10,035 nucleotides of DNA. Source: an uncultured Hyphomicrobiales bacterium. Lineage in GTDB: Bacteria > Pseudomonadota > Alphaproteobacteria > Rhizobiales > Aestuariivirgaceae. A program made the position numbers and the translations under genes. Positions within the stretch are counted from its first letter, which is position 1, and each line of letters begins with the position of its first letter. Where the stretch lies: positions 1-10,035 of the forward strand of contig CAIYXE010000061.1 of NCBI GenBank assembly GCA_903930095.1, written 5' to 3'. The notes under the pieces are model-generated. The model was given only the letters and a program-made list of their open reading frames with translations, made no database searches and was not told the DNA's origin. Of this stretch, positions 6,498 through 10,035 are shown piece after piece.

Positions 6498-7400
6498 TCA
6501 GGCGTTGCTGCCCCAGGTGTAGATCGTCGAGGGCTCAGGCTCCCAGATCTTCGCGTCATCCGCGCCGGGCAGATGCGCGATGGCGCGGTATTCGGTGGCC
6601 ATGGCGACCCAGTCATCCGTCTCGGCCATCACCGCGTGCTTGCAGGCGATGGGATCGCGCACCACGGCGAAACCTTCCGCCGTGCCGACGAGGAATGTAA
6701 AGAAGCCGTCGAGGTCCTTGAGGCCATCCTGCAGCGCTTCCTTGAGGCTGGCGCCGTTCCTGAGCTTCCAGGTCATGTAGGCGGCAGCCACTTCCGTGTC
6801 GTTCTCGGTCTGGAACTCCATGCCCTCGCGGCGGAGGTTCTCGCGCAGGCGGTTGTGGTTCGAGAGCGAGCCGTTGTGCACGAGGCAGAGGTCCGCGCCC
6901 GTGGCGAAGGGATGCGAGCCCGCGGTCGTCACGGCGCTTTCGGTTGCCATGCGCGTGTGGCCGATGATGTGGGTGCCGGACGCCTTGGAGAGATCGAATT
7001 TGCTGTAAACGTTCTCCGGGAGACCGGTTTCCTTGAAGATCTCGATGGTGTGGCCAGAGCCCACCACGCGCACGCCCGGGGCGTTCTTCTTCAGCCAGCC
7101 GATGACATCCTCTTCCCTGGCGGTGGTGACGAGGATGCAGTGATTGCCGATCTGCTCGATCCGCGCATCGCACTTGAGCGCTTCCTCGATCCCGGCATCA
7201 ACGTGCTTCCAGTTATAGGCGGCATCGACATGGGCGAGCGAGAACTTGATCTCGTTGTCCTTCACGGGATTGCGGTAAATGGCGACGCCGGCCGAATCCG
7301 GCCCGCGGTTGGTCATCTCGATGATCATGGGCTTGAACATCGCGCCAAGCTGCGGCTGCAGCTTGGGATTCTTGAGATAAAGTCCGACAATGCCGCACAT
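6498..7400 (-). CDS. mgsA: N-methylglutamate synthase-type subunit A (class II glutamine amidotransferase, GlxB-like)
   Basis: A 300-residue N-terminal-nucleophile amidotransferase. After removal of Met1 the protein starts with the catalytic cysteine (MCGIVG). The other class II motifs are all present: NRGPDSAG (31-38), GHTRMATES (147-155), HNGSLSNH (175-182) and ENDTEV (199-204). It should hydrolyse the gamma-amide of glutamine or gamma-glutamylmethylamide and hand the amine to MgsC. AGAGGA, 7 bp before the ATG at 7400, supports the start. It is the first of the mgsABC-gmaS set. A promoter can be proposed in the 100-bp gap upstream, but the set could also be read through from the RNase T2 gene. 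Rhizobial homologues are named GlxB. The N-methylglutamate role comes from the mgsABC-gmaS gene order and is not proven by sequence alone. Confidence 0.92.
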   Translation of the reverse strand: MCGIVGLYLKNPKLQPQLGAMFKPMIIEMTNRGPDSAGVAIYRNPVKDNEIKFSLAHVDAAYNWKHVDAGIEEALKCDARIEQIGNHCILVTTAREEDVIGWLKKNAPGVRVVGSGHTIEIFKETGLPENVYSKFDLSKASGTHIIGHTRMATESAVTTAGSHPFATGADLCLVHNGSLSNHNRLRENLRREGMEFQTENDTEVAAAYMTWKLRNGASLKEALQDGLKDLDGFFTFLVGTAEGFAVVRDPIACKHAVMAETDDWVAMATEYRAIAHLPGADDAKIWEPEPSTIYTWGSNA

Positions 7401-7433
7401 GGGCTGGTCCTCTTACGGGGTGTTTCCCTTAAG

Positions 7434-7462
7434 ACCATATCAGCCCCCGGAACGGCCTTCAA
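7434..7462 (-). promoter_or_regulatory. Candidate sigma70-like promoter of mgsABC-gmaS
   Basis: On the minus strand TTGAAG (7462-7457) and TATGGT (7439-7434) are 17 bp apart, placing the start about 27 bases before the mgsA ATG. CTGATA occurs beside both boxes on the same strand (7468-7463 and 7442-7437) and may be part of a regulator site. No terminator is evident after the RNase T2 stop, so read-through remains possible. Confidence 0.45.
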
Positions 7463-7500
7463 CTATCAGGAACTAATTTTTCATGCGATGAATTGGACTA

Positions 7501-8487
7501 TCACTGCAGACCGACCGGGTCCACGATCCCGCCCGGACAGCCCAGGCCGGTCGGGCCAGAGGCGAGGATGAGATCGGCCACCGGGGTTCCGCCGGAGGGA
7601 TCGCCCCTGAGGCCGATGGTGAGTTCGGAGATCAGGCGGCGGCGGCCGTCGTCCCGGCAGGCGAGGCGAACCCGCTCACCGGCGCCGGGCCCGAAGGCCT
7701 GGTCAAACTGCGCGCGAATCTCGGATGCGGAGACCTCGCGGCCGATATTGCGGGCAAGCAGGTCCCTGACGGGAGACGCGTTGATGGCGGCCAGCAGCCG
7801 CAAGGAATCGCGGTAATAGGCCTCGGGTTCGCGGGTGGGGTAGCAGCTGCCATGCTTCACCCACTCATAGCGGTCGAGGAAGGATTGGCTGCCGGGCATG
7901 GCCTCATCCAGGCCGCGCTGGGTCGCGAGTGACAGCGCCAGGCGGGGAAGGTCGCCCCAGCGGCCATCTGTGGCATCGCGCCGCTCCGCCTCGGTGACCC
8001 CGCAATAGATGTTGGTGCCGGGCTGGGGCCACAGCCCGTGCAGCGTGAAATGTGTGGCATCGAACCGCGCGCCGGTCTGTGATCGGCATTCGCGCTTGCG
8101 CGAACTGCCTTCGCAGAAGGCTGGCTGCCAGCTGATCGCCAGCACATAGGCGGGTCCGGCACCGGCCGGCTTGGCCGCGTCCTTGCGGGGCGCACCGGCA
8201 GGCTCCAGACGGCCGCAGCGGGCCTCCACCCACCTTTCCGGCGGGTCAGCCTCGGGCATGTCGATCCGGAAATGGGTGGGCTTCTTCTGGTTCCGGGCGA
8301 GAACGGCATAGCGCGCGCCGGGCTCCGTCATCACCTCGCCGGGGTTCGTCTCCTTGCGGATCGACTGCAGCGCCGGGCAGGCCGTGGTCGCGATGAACGC
8401 CCCCTCCGCCGGCATTTCGGCCGCGGCGGAAAGGCTGCCGCAGGCGAGCAGCAGAAGCGCCCCAAGGCTGCGCCGGAACAAGGCCAT
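7501..8487 (-). CDS. RNase T2 family ribonuclease, exported
   Basis: A 328-residue protein with both RNase T2 active-site blocks: CAS I FTLHGLWPQ (147-155, His150) and CAS II YEWVKHGSC (207-215, with Glu208, Lys211 and His212). Four or more further cysteines suggest disulfides. The N-terminus is a clear export signal (MALFRRSLGALLLLACGSLS); cleavage after AAA at about 21-23 is likely, though LLAC at 13-16 could serve as a lipobox. RNase T2 enzymes degrade RNA nonspecifically in the periplasm or outside the cell through 2',3'-cyclic phosphates. About 100 residues precede the core domain. The start at 8487 is one base after the TAG of the upstream XRE regulator, and GAGGA (8493-8497) inside the end of that gene serves as its ribosome-binding site, so the two are probably translationally coupled. 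The frame is open farther upstream but only as an overlap with that gene. Confidence 0.92.
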   Translation of the reverse strand: MALFRRSLGALLLLACGSLSAAAEMPAEGAFIATTACPALQSIRKETNPGEVMTEPGARYAVLARNQKKPTHFRIDMPEADPPERWVEARCGRLEPAGAPRKDAAKPAGAGPAYVLAISWQPAFCEGSSRKRECRSQTGARFDATHFTLHGLWPQPGTNIYCGVTEAERRDATDGRWGDLPRLALSLATQRGLDEAMPGSQSFLDRYEWVKHGSCYPTREPEAYYRDSLRLLAAINASPVRDLLARNIGREVSASEIRAQFDQAFGPGAGERVRLACRDDGRRRLISELTIGLRGDPSGGTPVADLILASGPTGLGCPGGIVDPVGLQ

Positions 8488-8488
8488 G

Positions 8489-9142
8489 CTAGTCCTCACG
8501 GCGGTAGCTGATGACGGAGAGATAGCGGATCGGCAGCTTCCGCAGCTCTTCCGGGCCATGCGGCGCATCGGCATCGAAGAACAGGGCATCGCCCGGATGC
8601 ATGTCGTAGGTCTTGTCGCCATGGCGGTAAACGACATTGCCCTCCAGCATATAGAGAAACTCAAGGCCAGCGTGCTGGAATGTGGGGAACACGTCCGACT
8701 GGTGCGTCAGGGTGATGAGATAGGGCTCCACCATCACCGGGCCATGCGGGCTGTGGCCGAGCAGCTGGTACTGGTGTCCTGCGCGGGTGCCGCGCCGCTC
8801 GATGGTAAGCCCCTGGCCGGCCTTCACGAAGGTTGCGTCACGGATTTCCTCGAAACCCTTGAAGAATGACGTCACAGGCACCTGCAGGGCGCGCCCGAGG
8901 GCCTGCAGCGAGGCAAGCGAGGGCGACGTGGCGCCGTTCTCGATCTTGGACAGCATGCCAGCCGACATGTCGGCCGCCTTGGCGAGCTCGGCAATGGTCA
9001 AGCCCAGCTTCTCCCGGAAACCCTTCACTTCCCGGCCGATGGCCTGCTCCAGAAGCTTGCCCTGAACCTCGCCATGGCCATGGGGATCCTGGAACGGCAG
9101 TCCGGGGGGCGGGGACGGTTTACGAGGGTTACCCTTGTCCAA
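8489..9142 (-). CDS. XRE-family regulator with C-terminal cupin sensor domain, TTG start
   Basis: A 217-residue transcription factor. A lambda-repressor-like helix-turn-helix spans about 35-95 (LTIAELAKAADMSAGMLSKI, then ENGATSPSLASLQALGRAL). A single cupin barrel covers about 140-205, with FQHAGLEFLYMLEG (155-168) and MHPGDALFFDADAPHG (181-196) containing possible metal or ligand residues His157, Glu161 and His195. Such proteins usually sense a small metabolite and repress or activate neighbouring amine or amino-acid genes. It heads the minus-strand cluster leading to mgsABC-gmaS, suggesting it controls methylamine use. The frame begins after a TGA at 9146-9148. TTG at 9142 is the first possible start and has a strong GGGAGGAG (9152-9159) 9 bp upstream. 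The nearby ATG at 9149 is out of frame and soon stops. The effector is unknown. Confidence 0.9.
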   Translation of the reverse strand: MDKGNPRKPSPPPGLPFQDPHGHGEVQGKLLEQAIGREVKGFREKLGLTIAELAKAADMSAGMLSKIENGATSPSLASLQALGRALQVPVTSFFKGFEEIRDATFVKAGQGLTIERRGTRAGHQYQLLGHSPHGPVMVEPYLITLTHQSDVFPTFQHAGLEFLYMLEGNVVYRHGDKTYDMHPGDALFFDADAPHGPEELRKLPIRYLSVISYRRED

Positions 9143-9333
9143 ATCTCATCACTCCTCCCAAAACTCTATACGCCTTACGCCAGGACCTCAAGGCAGCGCG
9201 CAAAGGTTGAAGATATGATAAATCCTATCAAGTGAATAAAATTTCATATCAATCCCCCATAATTCAACTGTTCTCGCACTGCAGAATAGGATATATGCTA
9301 TTAGCAAGCACACTGCAGAGGTAAGAACCTATC
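9143..9333. promoter_or_regulatory. Divergent control region between XRE regulator and cysD, with repeats
   Basis: This 191-bp gap is clearly more AT-rich than its flanks. It contains GATATGA (9212-9218) inverted as TCATATC (9244-9250), a direct repeat of CACTGCAGA at 9277-9285 and 9311-9319 (34 bp apart), an AATAG/CTATT inverted repeat (9286-9301), and CTATCA at 9225 and 9329. A weak cysD promoter may use TTCAAC near 9264 and TAGGAT or TATGCT near 9288-9299. GAGGT (9318-9322) is the likely cysD ribosome-binding site. No riboswitch fold was recognised. Confidence 0.5.
9165..9191 (-). promoter_or_regulatory. Candidate promoter of the XRE regulator/RNase T2 pair
   Basis: On the minus strand TTGAGG (9191-9186) and TATAGA (9170-9165) are separated by 15 bp, short for sigma70. 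Transcription would start just before the GGGAGGAG ribosome-binding site of the TTG start at 9142. Evidence is box similarity and position only. Confidence 0.3.
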
Positions 9334-10035
9334 ATGGACACAGTCGCGCAATCCTTCCTATCGGAAATCGAGCGGTTTCTGGAGGGCGCCGGGCTGGAGC
9401 CGACCTCCCTCGGCAAACAGGCATTGGGCGACCCGAACTTCGTCTTCGACCTCCGCAAGGGCCGTTCCCCCTCGACGCGCACGGTCGACAAGGTGCGGGC
9501 GTGGATGGCAGAGCAATCGGCGGCCGCGCGGCCTGCCCGGCAGGCCAGCGCCCCCACACCGGCGGCCGGCGGCCTGACCCATCTTGAGCGCCTCGAAGCC
9601 GAATCGATCCACATCATCCGGGAAGTGGCCGCCGAATGCGAAAAGCCGGTGATGCTCTATTCGATCGGCAAGGACTCGGCCGTGATGCTGCATCTCGCCA
9701 TCAAGGCCTTCTACCCCTCGAAGCCTCCCTTCCCCCTGCTCCACGTCGATACCGGCTGGAAGTTCCGCGACATGTACGCCATGCGCGCCGCGACGGCCAA
9801 GAAATATGACTGGGAACTGATCGTCCACAAGAACCCGGAAGGTATTGCCAAGAACGTCAACCCCTTCGACCATGGCTCCGCACTTCACACCCAGATCATG
9901 AAGACCGACGGCCTCAAGCAGGCCCTCGACAAATATGGCTTCGATGCGGCCTTCGGCGGGGCGCGCCGTGACGAGGAACAGTCGCGCGCCAAAGAGCGCA
10001 TCTTCTCCTTCCGCGACTCGCGCCACCGCTGGGTC
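9334..10035 (+). CDS. cysD: Sulfate adenylyltransferase small subunit with N-terminal HTH-like extension, 5' part
   Basis: The first 234 codons, open at the right edge. Residues 81-234 match CysD, the ATP-pyrophosphatase subunit that with the GTPase CysN makes adenosine phosphosulfate from sulfate and ATP. Visible are [20 protein letters not shown] (81-100), the P-loop-like SIGKDS (110-115), [11 protein letters not shown] (from 137) and [20 protein letters not shown]. coli CysD begins about six residues before the LTHL motif. Here about 80 residues precede it: residues 8-58 ([20 protein letters not shown] through [15 protein letters not shown] to TVDKVRAWM) look like a small four-helix, lambda-repressor-like DNA-binding domain seen in short alphaproteobacterial proteins, and 59-80 are an Ala/Pro-rich linker. 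No stop codon separates the parts. No ATG with a ribosome-binding site lies near the CysD core; the only internal ATG in the extension (codon 58) has none. GAGGT 11 bp before 9334 supports the long form. The DNA-binding role is inferred. Confidence 0.9.
   Translation, partial: MDTVAQSFLSEIERFLEGAGLEPTSLGKQALGDPNFVFDLRKGRSPSTRTVDKVRAWMAEQSAAARPARQASAPTPAAGGLTHLERLEAESIHIIREVAAECEKPVMLYSIGKDSAVMLHLAIKAFYPSKPPFPLLHVDTGWKFRDMYAMRAATAKKYDWELIVHKNPEGIAKNVNPFDHGSALHTQIMKTDGLKQALDKYGFDAAFGGARRDEEQSRAKERIFSFRDSRHRWV

Noticed and set aside
6573..7571. 332-codon plus-strand frame opposite mgsA
   Set aside because: It is the antisense shadow of a gene with all class II amidotransferase motifs; the translation shows no recognisable domain.
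8488..8664. 59-residue N-terminal extension of the RNase T2
   Set aside because: It lies entirely within the XRE-cupin gene and would hide the clear signal peptide that begins at 8487.
9143..9333. Possible sulfur-related riboswitch upstream of cysD
   Set aside because: No conserved SAM or other riboswitch core was recognised, and the expected leader is too short; the repeats look like protein-binding sites.
1..10035. CRISPR array, tRNA/rRNA genes, IS elements or prophage remnants
   Set aside because: No regularly spaced repeats, cloverleaf, transposase-like product or terminal inverted repeat was found; genes are tightly packed and intact.

Overview
The window looks like chromosomal DNA of a GC-rich alphaproteobacterium, probably from or near the Hyphomicrobiales (Rhizobiales). 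Base composition is roughly 60-65% G+C and the coding density is high. The gene set resembles the glx/glnT/sox region of rhizobia and the methylamine (N-methylglutamate) islands of alphaproteobacterial methylotrophs. No rRNA, tRNA, IS element, phage gene or CRISPR array was seen.

Left part (1-1614): the 5' end of a heterotetrameric sarcosine oxidase beta-type flavoprotein runs off the left edge on the minus strand. It is divergent from a GlxA-family (DJ-1/PfpI plus AraC) regulator, with 90 bp between them. The regulator appears to be made from a leaderless mRNA. Middle-left (1615-3041): a small HxlR-family repressor with a single cysteine is divergent from an NmrA-like NAD(P)-binding oxidoreductase. 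The space between them carries repeated GGTTTCC/GGAAACC operators. A strong hairpin terminator follows, best oriented for the minus strand.

Main block (3062-9142, all minus strand, transcribed right to left): a cupin-XRE regulator starting at TTG, a secreted RNase T2 one base after it, then the three N-methylglutamate synthase-type subunits (class II amidotransferase mgsA, GXGXG protein mgsB, FMN glutamate-synthase domain mgsC), and finally a gamma-glutamylmethylamide synthetase / GlnT-type glutamine synthetase. Together mgsABC and gmaS would assimilate methylamine into gamma-glutamylmethylamide and then N-methylglutamate. The sarcosine-oxidase-like flavoenzyme at the left edge could be the dehydrogenase that completes the route (N-methylglutamate or sarcosine demethylation). 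The substrate is inferred from family and context and is not proven here.

Right part (9143-10035): a 191-bp AT-rich divergent control region with several repeats, then the start of a sulfate adenylyltransferase small subunit gene (cysD). The encoded CysD carries an unusual N-terminal extension of about 80 residues. It looks like a small helix-turn-helix domain joined by an Ala/Pro-rich linker to the ATP-pyrophosphatase domain. This fusion is the most unusual item in the window.
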